Origin: Pseudomonadota bacterium
GTDB lineage: Bacteria > Pseudomonadota > Alphaproteobacteria > Rhizobiales > Rhizobiaceae
Assembly (NCBI GenBank): GCA_023390055.1
Contig: JAEWDP010000163.1
Coordinates: 1-5,653 of the forward strand
DNA length: 5,653 bases
Direction: 5' to 3'
Shown: positions 1-5,643 of the stretch, piece by piece
Layout of the letters: each line of letters begins with the position of its first letter
How positions within the stretch are numbered: position 1 is the first letter of the stretch
Made by a program: the position numbers and the translations under genes
The notes under the pieces: generated by a model
What the model saw: only the letters and a program-made list of their open reading frames with translations
What the model was told of the DNA's origin: nothing
Database searches by the model: none

Positions 1-495
1 GAACCCGCCTTCAATGTCTTCTTCGATGAGGTGAACGACTGGGGCATCGCCACCTTGGAGCGGGCCATCGAGGGGCTCACCTGCGAAACCGCCGTCCACA
101 TCTGCTACGGCTACGGCATCAAGGCCAATACGGACTGGAAGAACACGCTGGGGTCGGAGTGGCGGCAGTACGAGGAATCGTTCCCGAAACTGCAGCAATC
201 CAGCATCGACCTGATCTCGCTGGAATGTCACAACTCGCATGTGCCGACCGACCTGATCGAACTCATCCGCGGCAAGAAGGTGATGGTGGGTGCCATCGAT
301 GTGGCGTCGAACACCATCGAGACCCCGGAGGAAGTCGCCGAAACCCTGCGAAAAGCGCTGAAATTCGTGGATGCCGACAAACTCTATCCCTGCACGAATT
401 GCGGCATGGCCCCGCTGTCCCGTCAGGTAGCCACCGGCAAGCTGAAGGCCTTGAGTGCAGGCGCAGAGATCGTCCGAAAGGAACTCACCGCGTAG
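1..495 (+). CDS. mesD: MetE-like core methionine synthase (MesD-type), C-terminal part
   Basis: The reading frame is open from base 1 and ends at TAG 493-495, so this is the last 164 residues of a protein that starts to the left of the window. It matches the C-terminal catalytic barrel of cobalamin-independent methionine synthase. The zinc ligands of that family are all visible: His33 and Cys35 in HICYGYG, Glu75 in SLECHNS and Cys134 in CTNCGM. The zinc activates the homocysteine thiol for methylation. The ending lacks the NPDCGLKTR form typical of long MetE and resembles the short single-domain proteins (about 340 residues) described as MesD. MesD is a folate-independent methionine synthase that works with the DUF1852 protein MesX. 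That assignment cannot be settled without the N-terminus and the upstream neighbour, where mesX would be expected. Expected location is cytoplasmic. The MetE-superfamily call is firm; the MesD subtype is likely. A GTG at 31 is internal, not the start. Confidence 0.87.
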   Translation, partial: EPAFNVFFDEVNDWGIATLERAIEGLTCETAVHICYGYGIKANTDWKNTLGSEWRQYEESFPKLQQSSIDLISLECHNSHVPTDLIELIRGKKVMVGAIDVASNTIETPEEVAETLRKALKFVDADKLYPCTNCGMAPLSRQVATGKLKALSAGAEIVRKELTA

Positions 496-514
496 GGTTG
501 GGACTTGTTGATCA
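496..514. mobile_element. Putative terminal inverted-repeat end of the IS5-type remnant
   Basis: Immediately after the TA of the mesD stop codon the sequence runs GGGTTGGGACTTGTTGATCA and then into the reverse complement of the transposase stop codon (512-514). IS5-family transposase genes commonly end within or next to the terminal inverted repeat, so these bases are the natural candidate for one IS end. No partner repeat in the opposite orientation was found near 800, as expected if the other end was deleted. The boundary is inferred from position only. Confidence 0.35.
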
Positions 515-786
515 GAGCCACAAGAGTACCGTGGCGACGAGGGTGACTGCTGAAAAGAAGAGCGTCGGGCGGCGATCGTAGCGGATGGCAACGCGACGCC
601 AATCCTTCAGGCGGCCAACATGATCTCGATCCGGTTGCGGCGCTTATACCTTCGCTTGTCACATTTGATTGGTTTGGTGCGAGATTGCGCCTCGGAATGC
701 ACGGCATTATGCCCCTTTCCTTGGAGAGCATCGCTGAACCGGGCGGCGTCATATCCTCGGTCGCCCAGGACAACGCGGGGGATGAA
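512..786 (-). pseudogene. IS5-family transposase, C-terminal remnant with frameshifts
   Basis: Read on the - strand, the fragment gives LGDRGYDAARFSDALQGKG, then a weaker stretch, then TKPIKCDKRRYKRRNRIEIM. After a one-base loss near 617-618 it continues FGRLKDWRRVAIRYDRRP and ends in a hydrophobic VATVLLWL at the stop codon 514-512. This is the C-terminal third of an IS5-family (IS427-like) DDE transposase. GDRGYD carries the second catalytic Asp, and RIEIMFGRLKDWRR carries the catalytic Glu (625-627). The first Asp and the whole N-terminal half are absent. Between about 690 and 712 the expected CIPGRK-like motif reads better in another frame (IMPCIPRR), which suggests two compensating indels. 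Only a short in-frame tail separates the fragment from the stop of the adjacent secreted-protein gene at 811. It is non-functional, an old insertion scar. The family call is strong; the subgroup is less certain. Confidence 0.78.
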
Positions 787-810
787 TGTTATGGCGCGTT
801 GAGTTGCATC

Positions 811-2799
811 CTACTCCACCGCTGTGAGCCGGAAGGTCGCATCACGGCGCAACAGACTTTCCGAACTATCTGATGCTTTGTCGAGCTTGAGCCTGAAGCC
901 CTGATGCCGAAGATACTCGCCAGGGAAGGCGTCGGATTCGAAACTCGCGAAATCACCATCTGCAAGTTCCAGAGGAGCGCGGACATGGAACACCGCCGAT
1001 GAGTTGATTTCCTTCTCAAATGCCACGTGGTCATCGTAAGCAATCAGGAAGCTGCCAGCATGTGGACCTGACGCGGCGACGAATGCCACCTTGCCATATC
1101 CGAGGAACCTCACCCGCAGCACCTGGGCTGCGCCCTGAGTGAGATTGCCGTTGTTGCCATCGATATTAACGAACCAGAGGTCGGCTTCATTGCCGTCCGT
1201 CCGTTGCTCGTCATGGATCGAATAAGCGGCCATGCGCATGATGCCCGGCACTTGGACATGCATCGTTTCGGAAACGGGAATAGCAAACCCGCCTTCGTTC
1301 TTACCGTCCTCCCATAAGAGCCCGCCGTGCTCGTTGCGCACCGTTAGCTTTTCGTGTTCGAGCGCGATCACACCGGCCCAGAGGCGATCGCCGTTTCCGT
1401 CGACCGCTTCGATTGCAGTGTCATCGATCAAGCGCACCTCGGCCACATCATCGAGCGACACATTGTCGACTTGGTTCAGGCCCCATTTGAATGTCTCGCG
1501 GTCTGCAGCGTAGATCGACAGGTTTCCATCGTCGGGAAGCATAACGGCGTTGTCGCCCGCAACGTAGAATTCGCCGGCCTTCATGGCTTGACCTGGCTCC
1601 AGTTCCAGCGCGCCGACTGCTTCCGGCTGCTTGAAATCATAGAGTGCTTGCTCGCCCACGACTTCAAGCGGTTCTTCCGGCTGCCTGCCGTCGCTGGACC
1701 ACGCAAGTGTTCCATCCGGCCTGCGGACGTCAACTGTGCCTCCATCGGTTATCAGTGCGTAGGAGCCGGGAACTGCCCCAGCGGTCGGCGCTGCCCAAAG
1801 CGATGCCCACTGGTTGTCGGTGACGACAAGATCGCCCTCCTGGCTCATCATGACATGATCTATCTCGCCAAGTTGGAGGTCCGGCACCAGATTGAGACCC
1901 CAGACGAATTGCCGGCCGGCGGTGCGGTAGATCACGAGGTTGCCGTCATCCTGGAAGATCAGGAAAAACTCGCCGTTGGGCGAAAAATATTCCCTGTTTC
2001 TTTCGGCGTGCTCGCCCGGAGCCAAGGTGGCCGCAACCGTTTCGATAGCCTCGCTCGCGGGAACGCGATCGGACGCCGGCGGCTGAATGTTAAAGCTTGT
2101 CTGGATGGAGAAATTCGACCCGTTCGTCTGACGTTCGGCAAAGAAGATGTCGATCGGATAGCTTTCGTTGGGGTTCAGCCCGAGTTCGCGCAATTGCGCC
2201 CCGGTGATCGTAATTGTCGCGGGCGGGTGGGTGCCGCCGAGATCGATGCCGAGCTTGCCACCGAAAAAAACCCAGAGGTCGTCGTCACCGATGAAGGTGA
2301 ACTCGTCACTGTCGTTCTGGAAGCTGAACTCGCCAGCCAACTGCATCGTGTAGTGGAAATTGCGCGGTTGCCCCTGAACGTCGCGGAACTGGTCGCCCTC
2401 ATTGCCGAGCAACTCATTGTCGATCGGGAAGAAGTTCGGGCCGTCGAACGAGTAGCGTCCGGACCCGGCCGGCGACTCCGTTAGCTCAATAGCATAGGGC
2501 TTGGACATGTTGACGCCGGGGACGTCGCGATACCACTGGTCGAACGCCTCCTGCGACGAGAACACGGCATTGGGCGATCCGGCCCAAGCGGGCTTTCCGT
2601 CGGAGCCCAGTTCGTGCGCTACCTGACCCGCTATGATCGGGCCGCCACTGTTGGTTTCCATGTCGGGGTGCGAGCTGGAAAAATCCCAGATCCGCCCCTG
2701 CATGATGTGCGCCTGCTGCGCGTGGGCAATGCCAGTCAGCGACCCGAAGGCCAGGCAGGCAAGTGAGATACCGCATGTTATGCGATGATAGTATGTCAT
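811..2799 (-). CDS. Secreted fibro-slime / bulb-lectin / AbfB-like carbohydrate-binding protein
   Basis: A 662-residue protein. Residues 1-27 form a signal peptide ending AHA before QQ, so the product is exported. Residues about 33-240 match the fibro-slime domain, a PA14-like beta-sandwich: WDFSSSHPDM near 38-47, GDDDLWVFFGG at 171-181 and DLGGTHP at 186-192. Two bulb-lectin-like units follow, about 255-371 and 395-499. The first has the canonical Q-x-D-x-N-x-V-x-Y mannose-site motif at 283-291; the second has a degenerate version at 422-430. Both continue into a W-G-L-N segment (300-303 and 439-442), showing an internal duplication with a 139-residue offset. The last 46 residues carry FPGEYLRH and RDATF, typical of the AbfB/CBM42 arabinofuranose-binding fold; only one lobe is clear. 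No catalytic domain is seen. The start ATG at 2799 is chosen for the signal peptide and the good Shine-Dalgarno; the frame is open upstream to 3006 but that part is not protein-like. Likely an adhesin or glycan-binding surface protein; the ligand is unknown. Confidence 0.88.
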   Translation of the reverse strand: MTYYHRITCGISLACLAFGSLTGIAHAQQAHIMQGRIWDFSSSHPDMETNSGGPIIAGQVAHELGSDGKPAWAGSPNAVFSSQEAFDQWYRDVPGVNMSKPYAIELTESPAGSGRYSFDGPNFFPIDNELLGNEGDQFRDVQGQPRNFHYTMQLAGEFSFQNDSDEFTFIGDDDLWVFFGGKLGIDLGGTHPPATITITGAQLRELGLNPNESYPIDIFFAERQTNGSNFSIQTSFNIQPPASDRVPASEAIETVAATLAPGEHAERNREYFSPNGEFFLIFQDDGNLVIYRTAGRQFVWGLNLVPDLQLGEIDHVMMSQEGDLVVTDNQWASLWAAPTAGAVPGSYALITDGGTVDVRRPDGTLAWSSDGRQPEEPLEVVGEQALYDFKQPEAVGALELEPGQAMKAGEFYVAGDNAVMLPDDGNLSIYAADRETFKWGLNQVDNVSLDDVAEVRLIDDTAIEAVDGNGDRLWAGVIALEHEKLTVRNEHGGLLWEDGKNEGGFAIPVSETMHVQVPGIMRMAAYSIHDEQRTDGNEADLWFVNIDGNNGNLTQGAAQVLRVRFLGYGKVAFVAASGPHAGSFLIAYDDHVAFEKEINSSAVFHVRAPLELADGDFASFESDAFPGEYLRHQGFRLKLDKASDSSESLLRRDATFRLTAVE

Positions 2800-2805
2800 G
2801 TGAAA

Positions 2806-2813
2806 CCCTTCCC
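2806..2813 (-). promoter_or_regulatory. Shine-Dalgarno of the fibro-slime gene
   Basis: The - strand reads GGGAAGGG, six bases before ATG 2799. This decides the start, because an in-frame ATG at 3006 lies 207 bases upstream and would place a non-hydrophobic Arg/Ser-rich stretch ahead of the signal peptide. Confidence 0.8.
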
Positions 2814-2850
2814 ATGTCGGGAGTTCTGGCGAGACCAGCGAGCGAAGGCG

Positions 2851-2930
2851 TCGATAGCAACACTGGCCGGAAACGGCACTTGTCCTGCGTCGAAGCCTGC
2901 CCGGCAAAGCGTCGCCGGTGTTGCTGTCGA
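2851..2930. repeat. Long imperfect inverted repeat (17-bp arms) between two secreted-protein genes
   Basis: The arm TCGATAGCAACACTGGC at 2851-2867 pairs with GCCGGTGTTGCTGTCGA at 2914-2930. Fifteen of 17 positions are Watson-Crick and the other two (2855/2926 and 2864/2917) are T-G, so an RNA copied as the + strand sequence would form an unbroken 17-bp stem with two G-U pairs. The - strand transcript would have two C-A mismatches instead. The loop is 46 bases. The arms lie 52 bases upstream of the fibro-slime start codon and 89 bases after the preceding gene's stop codon. There is no T-tract, so it is not an ordinary terminator. It could be a leader structure, a protein-binding palindrome or a relic of a mobile element. 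Confidence 0.7.
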
Positions 2931-3018
2931 TAGGCGATGTACGCCGTCTGGATGCAGTTGCGCACAATCCTCGGGACTGGCAGCTGCGATCCGGACGCCC
3001 GGCCAAGGCACGGTTCTC

Positions 3019-4521
3019 CTAGAGTTGTCCCAGTTCGATCGTTCCGTCAGGCTCACCGCCAGCCGACGCATCGCGCCAGTATTCGCCGCTCACCAAGCCG
3101 GAGCCGCTGCTCGTGAATACAATCTCGCTGTTTTCCTCTCCGAACACACCGGTGAGAACGAGTTCTGCACCGTTTCGAAGCGAGATGTAGTCGCCATCCA
3201 TAAGGTTGCACTTTGCATCTGCGCAGAGGGTGTACTTCTTGCTACGCTGCATGTCGTTATAGAGGACCAAGCGTGATGTGCGCGCGGGCCGGTACTTCGG
3301 ATCATTCCATTGCCAGCGTCCGTAGAACTCGACGAACGATCCAAGATCCTCTTCCTTGCCGCTGTATTTGGCCTCAACCTTGACTGGCTTCTCGCCCAAG
3401 GCAGCGCTCATATGCAGACCGCTGCATTTTTGGCAATTGGCCGCAAACTCGTTATTGCACTGCGTCGGCAGACAGGCGGGAGCAGGAATTTCTGCCTTGC
3501 CATAAGAGCAGGCATAGGTATCTGACACGGCTTCGAAGGCGGTCTCGACACGGCTCAATCTGTCATATGCAAGTAGTGAGAACGCATAGATGTCAGCCTT
3601 GGTGCCTCCATCCTCAAACTTGTCGCACTGAGCGGAAACGGTGATCTGGGAACTGGCAGCCTCGGATCTGTTCCATTCGCGTGCATAACCTGCGGTGACC
3701 GCGACGCCGGCCGTTACGCCGGCCGTCACCGATCCAAACCCTACGGAAGCTTCCGCTTCGATCGTCGCCGAAGCCGAGACCTCAACTGAGCCTGATACGG
3801 TGTCGGAGGAACCTGTCGTTCTCTCAAGGCCGGCGGTATAGCTGGTCGCACGCGTTCCGCCGATAATTGAACCGACATTCTTCCAGCGCGCACCCTTCAG
3901 GGCGAGGCTGAGATGATCCTTCTCGCCACCGTAGATATTGCACCAGCTCATCGTCAGGTTGTCGCAGTGCTTGCCTTCGCACTTGTAGCCGTTGAACAAC
4001 TGATAGGTGGCGAGAGTGACCTCGTTCTCCTTCCTGCTGGCGCCTTCGTCCGAGATCGTCTTTTCAAAGCCGCAGGCAGCTTTCATGCCCTCCGGCAATA
4101 TTGGCCGTGCACAGTGCGCTTCTACTGTTCCGCAATAACGGCCCTTGCAAGACATGCTATAGATATACATGTCTGCCGGGCATGTCGCGGCGTCGCCTCG
4201 AATAGTGAGCTCAACAATCGGATCGTTACTCTCTGCACCCAATTTATGCGGAAGGGCAGGTATTCCGCTTATTGTCTTGAATCTTTTGTCGTCGCAATAA
4301 TCGCCACTACACTGAATTCCACTTATGAACTCGATAGTAGTGTTGCTATTATTATCTACCCAAGCACCATTATACCATTGTGAAGAATTGTGCGACCAGT
4401 ACTTCCCGCCTTTTTCTTCCGAATACTTCTCCGCTGTCCAATTGCTTATCAGCGGCGATTGCGCATATGCGCCACCGGTCAGCAGCACGAATACTGCCAG
4501 GATTCCCAAGATTAGTCTCAT
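3019..4521 (-). CDS. Secreted Cys-rich protein with a putative pore-forming-toxin-like hairpin segment
   Basis: A 500-residue protein that I cannot assign to a named family. Residues 1-20 form a signal peptide ending AYA before QS. The mature part has 18 cysteines, which suggests disulfides in an extracytoplasmic location. Three C-x-G-x-[YH]-C motifs occur: CSGDYC 71-76, CKGRYC 125-130 and CEGKHC 181-186. The last two are followed by another Cys seven or eight residues on (C137, C194). Residues about 229-298 are rich in Gly, Ser, Thr, Ala and Val with small and polar residues alternating, end near WNRSEAASSQITVSAQC, and contain no long hydrophobic helix. This resembles the amphipathic insertion hairpin of aerolysin/ETX-MTX2-type beta-pore-forming proteins; the likeness is by pattern only. 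A Cys cluster (C338-C366) leads to a beta-rich C-terminal domain (about 375-500) with a further Cys pair (C433, C438). The start ATG 4521 is chosen for the signal peptide and a Shine-Dalgarno eight bases away; ATG 4539 has poor ribosome-site spacing. The 5' third is markedly AT-rich. Confidence 0.85.
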   Translation of the reverse strand: MRLILGILAVFVLLTGGAYAQSPLISNWTAEKYSEEKGGKYWSHNSSQWYNGAWVDNNSNTTIEFISGIQCSGDYCDDKRFKTISGIPALPHKLGAESNDPIVELTIRGDAATCPADMYIYSMSCKGRYCGTVEAHCARPILPEGMKAACGFEKTISDEGASRKENEVTLATYQLFNGYKCEGKHCDNLTMSWCNIYGGEKDHLSLALKGARWKNVGSIIGGTRATSYTAGLERTTGSSDTVSGSVEVSASATIEAEASVGFGSVTAGVTAGVAVTAGYAREWNRSEAASSQITVSAQCDKFEDGGTKADIYAFSLLAYDRLSRVETAFEAVSDTYACSYGKAEIPAPACLPTQCNNEFAANCQKCSGLHMSAALGEKPVKVEAKYSGKEEDLGSFVEFYGRWQWNDPKYRPARTSRLVLYNDMQRSKKYTLCADAKCNLMDGDYISLRNGAELVLTGVFGEENSEIVFTSSGSGLVSGEYWRDASAGGEPDGTIELGQL

Positions 4522-4529
4522 GCCAAATA

Positions 4530-4537
4530 CCCCTCCC
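4530..4537 (-). promoter_or_regulatory. Shine-Dalgarno of the Cys-rich secreted protein gene
   Basis: The - strand reads GGGAGGGG, eight bases before ATG 4521. It supports this start over the in-frame ATG at 4539, which overlaps the region just upstream of the site and lacks a properly spaced ribosome-binding sequence. Confidence 0.75.
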
Positions 4538-4543
4538 ATACTT

Positions 4544-4560
4544 CCCGGCCGCAAGCCGGG
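4544..4560 (-). promoter_or_regulatory. Leader hairpin directly upstream of the Shine-Dalgarno
   Basis: CCCGGC at 4544-4549 pairs with GCCGGG at 4555-4560 across a five-base loop. That gives a six-bp all-GC stem ending six bases upstream of the Shine-Dalgarno in the - strand transcript. No T-run follows it on the - strand, so a terminator is unlikely. It may stabilise the leader or affect ribosome loading, or be a chance palindrome. Confidence 0.4.
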
Positions 4561-4638
4561 CGCATGGCCAAATTGACCTAGCGTGAAGATGTCCCCTGCC
4601 GATTCGGTAGCATGTGCCAGTCGCGCGTACAACGCGTT

Positions 4639-4657
4639 AAAAGCAGGCAATTCCTGC
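4639..4657 (-). terminator. Weak intrinsic terminator after the 108-residue protein gene
   Basis: On the - strand, GCAGG (4657-4653), a five-base loop and CCTGC (4647-4643) are followed directly by TTTT (4642-4639). It lies about 40 bases past the stop codon at 4698 and upstream of the next gene's start at 4521. The five-bp stem and four-base T-run make it weak. If active, it separates the small secreted protein gene from the Cys-rich protein gene transcriptionally. Confidence 0.45.
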
Positions 4658-4697
4658 CGCATGCTTCAGGGTTTTGATATAGGCTAAATCCAATTGC

Positions 4698-5024
4698 CTA
4701 CCTGTCGAAATAGCCGCTGATTTCGGCTGCCTGCGATCGCTTGTCATACGCGCAGACAACGATACGTTCAGTCGGGGTTCCCGGTTCTATGCCAATCATG
4801 ACCGCGAAGCCGTAGGATTCGGAGCCATAGGGATCAACCTGGATGCTGCCGACCATTAACACGCTATTGGCTGCATTGAGACACGCTGTCTTGACGTCCT
4901 GTTGAAACTCTTCCCATGCATCAGCGCTCGAGGCGTGCGCATGCTGAACACCGGCCACAATTGCCAGAATTGAGCAGGCGAAAGTGGCGGTCCGGCCGCC
5001 GGATAGTCTTGAAAAAAATGTCAC
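4698..5024 (-). CDS. Small secreted protein of unknown function
   Basis: A 108-residue protein that starts with GTG at 5024 and ends with TAG at 4698-4700. Residues 1-31 form a signal peptide: basic start, hydrophobic core about 13-26, end AHA before SS. The mature part is about 77 residues with two cysteines, C48 and C91, that could form one disulfide. Conserved-looking elements are WEEF at 37-40, the TACLNAA helix at 46-52, VDPYGSESYG at 63-72 and CAYDKRS at 91-97. The general form, a Trp-Glu-x-Phe helix with a Cys followed by a VDP[FY]GSE strand and a C-x-[YF]-DK strand, is one I associate with uncharacterised exported proteins of alphaproteobacteria, but I know no function for it. The start is supported by an excellent Shine-Dalgarno. 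It lies 176 bases upstream of the Cys-rich gene on the same strand, with a possible terminator between them. Confidence 0.82.
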   Translation of the reverse strand: MTFFSRLSGGRTATFACSILAIVAGVQHAHASSADAWEEFQQDVKTACLNAANSVLMVGSIQVDPYGSESYGFAVMIGIEPGTPTERIVVCAYDKRSQAAEISGYFDR

Positions 5025-5030
5025 GGTACA

Positions 5031-5040
5031 CTCTCCTTTT
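5031..5040 (-). promoter_or_regulatory. Shine-Dalgarno of the small secreted protein gene
   Basis: The - strand reads AAAAGGAGAG; its AAGGAG core lies eight bases or slightly more upstream of the GTG at 5024. This strong site fixes the non-ATG start. Confidence 0.82.
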
Positions 5041-5054
5041 AACCCGTTCGCGTT

Positions 5055-5066
5055 CCGGCAAGCCGG
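5055..5066 (-). promoter_or_regulatory. Leader palindrome upstream of the small secreted protein gene
   Basis: CCGGC (5055-5059) and GCCGG (5062-5066) form a short GC palindrome 14 bases upstream of the Shine-Dalgarno. It shares the nine bases GCAAGCCGG with the leader hairpin of the next gene (4551-4559). With a two-base gap the RNA hairpin must open at least one pair, so a DNA-level role is as plausible as an RNA one. It could be coincidence. Confidence 0.3.
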
Positions 5067-5552
5067 TCGCTCTGCAGTCCGATTGAAATGAAAAAAAATG
5101 CTTATTTGGTTTGCCCACCTGCGGGTGGCGATGCGCCAAGGCAGGTCAAGACGGCAGTCCGGCGATTAGGATCGCACCAAAGGTTCGACAAGGCGCGGAG
5201 TGGTGCGGCATTCATGCAATGGACTCCGAAATCCGAGTGGGAAGCTGTATAGATTAGGGCTATCTGTGCCAATGCTGCCCAGAGTGCACGCCGTGCTATG
5301 AACCCGAGATGAACACGTTTCGGACAAAGTTGGAAACTTGTGCTGCGGTTTTGATCAGTTGGCACGAGCTGAACAAACGGCAGGTTTCAAAGCAACGACG
5401 GAAATATTCCGAATGGCGACTACGAGGTCGAAAGCCGTTGCCCGCTGTTCCTAAAATAACGGGCCATAGCGTAGCGTCGGCGGCTTGCTATCTTGTCCGA
5501 TGGGCTGCGGAGATCGTCGGTAATACCGCGCCGTAGAGGCAATCTGGGGGAG
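5067..5552. other. Non-coding stretch with no convincing gene
   Basis: Reading frames here are short, lack a plausible ribosome site and give compositions without recognisable motifs. Notable items are an A8 tract at 5091-5098, which reads as a T-tract upstream of the small secreted protein gene and could be part of its promoter region, and a five-bp hairpin CCACC/GGTGG at 5115-5128. On the - strand the hairpin is followed by the T-tract only after about 16 bases, too far for a standard terminator. No clear -35/-10 pair was found. The segment may contain decayed sequence. Confidence 0.5.
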
Positions 5553-5643
5553 TGGCGGAGAGGAAGGGATTCGAACCCTCGAGAAGCTTTTGACCTCTAC
5601 TCCCTTAGCAGGGGAGCGCCTTCGACCACTCGGCCACCTCTCC
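5553..5643 (-). tRNA. tRNA-Ser (anticodon GCU)
   Basis: On the - strand the gene begins GGAGAGG (5643-5637), which pairs with CCTCTCC (5563-5557), followed by discriminator G and an encoded CCA (5555-5553). The anticodon stem CTCCC/GGGAG encloses the loop CTGCTAA, with anticodon GCT at 5609-5607, which reads AGC and AGU serine codons. There is a long variable arm (around TAGAGGTCAAAAGCTTCTC), as expected for tRNA-Ser, and a standard GGTTCGAATCC T-arm. Length is 91 bases with CCA. Its 3' end faces the secreted-protein genes, the usual orientation when a tRNA gene serves as an integration site, but no second copy of the tRNA end is seen within the window. Confidence 0.96.

Noticed and set aside
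423..773. A 116-codon - strand frame overlapping the mesD end
   Set aside because: It crosses the transposase remnant mostly in the wrong frame and runs antisense into mesD. Only a few residues (IMPCIPRR) reflect the old transposase.
1354..2484. A 376-codon + strand frame opposite the fibro-slime gene
   Set aside because: It is the antisense shadow of a gene with clear domains and a signal peptide. Its translation shows no recognisable motif, and long antisense frames are common in GC-rich coding DNA.
2851..2930. Integron attC site
   Set aside because: The paired arms and loop size are suggestive, but the core GTTRRRY and inverse-core RYYYAAC sequences are not present at the required places (GTTGCTG and TAGCAAC instead), and there is no integrase.
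2800..3006. N-terminal extension of the fibro-slime protein to an ATG at 3006
   Set aside because: The frame is open, but the 69 added residues are Arg/Ser-rich and unlike a leader. The signal peptide and a good Shine-Dalgarno mark ATG 2799.
4590..4625. Sigma-54 promoter suggested by TGGCAC on the - strand
   Set aside because: The -24-like TGGCAC is present, but no TTGC-type -12 element follows at the required spacing.
4522..4662. Longer start for the Cys-rich protein at 4662 or 4539
   Set aside because: The extra residues would precede a textbook signal peptide, and neither start has a properly spaced ribosome site; ATG 4521 does.
5091..5128. Intrinsic terminator from the CCACC/GGTGG hairpin and T-tract on the - strand
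   Set aside because: The T-tract starts about 16 bases after the stem, too far for standard intrinsic termination.
5102..5536. Short frames on both strands between the small secreted gene and the tRNA
   Set aside because: No ribosome site, no motif and no signal or membrane feature; compositions are typical of random GC-rich DNA.
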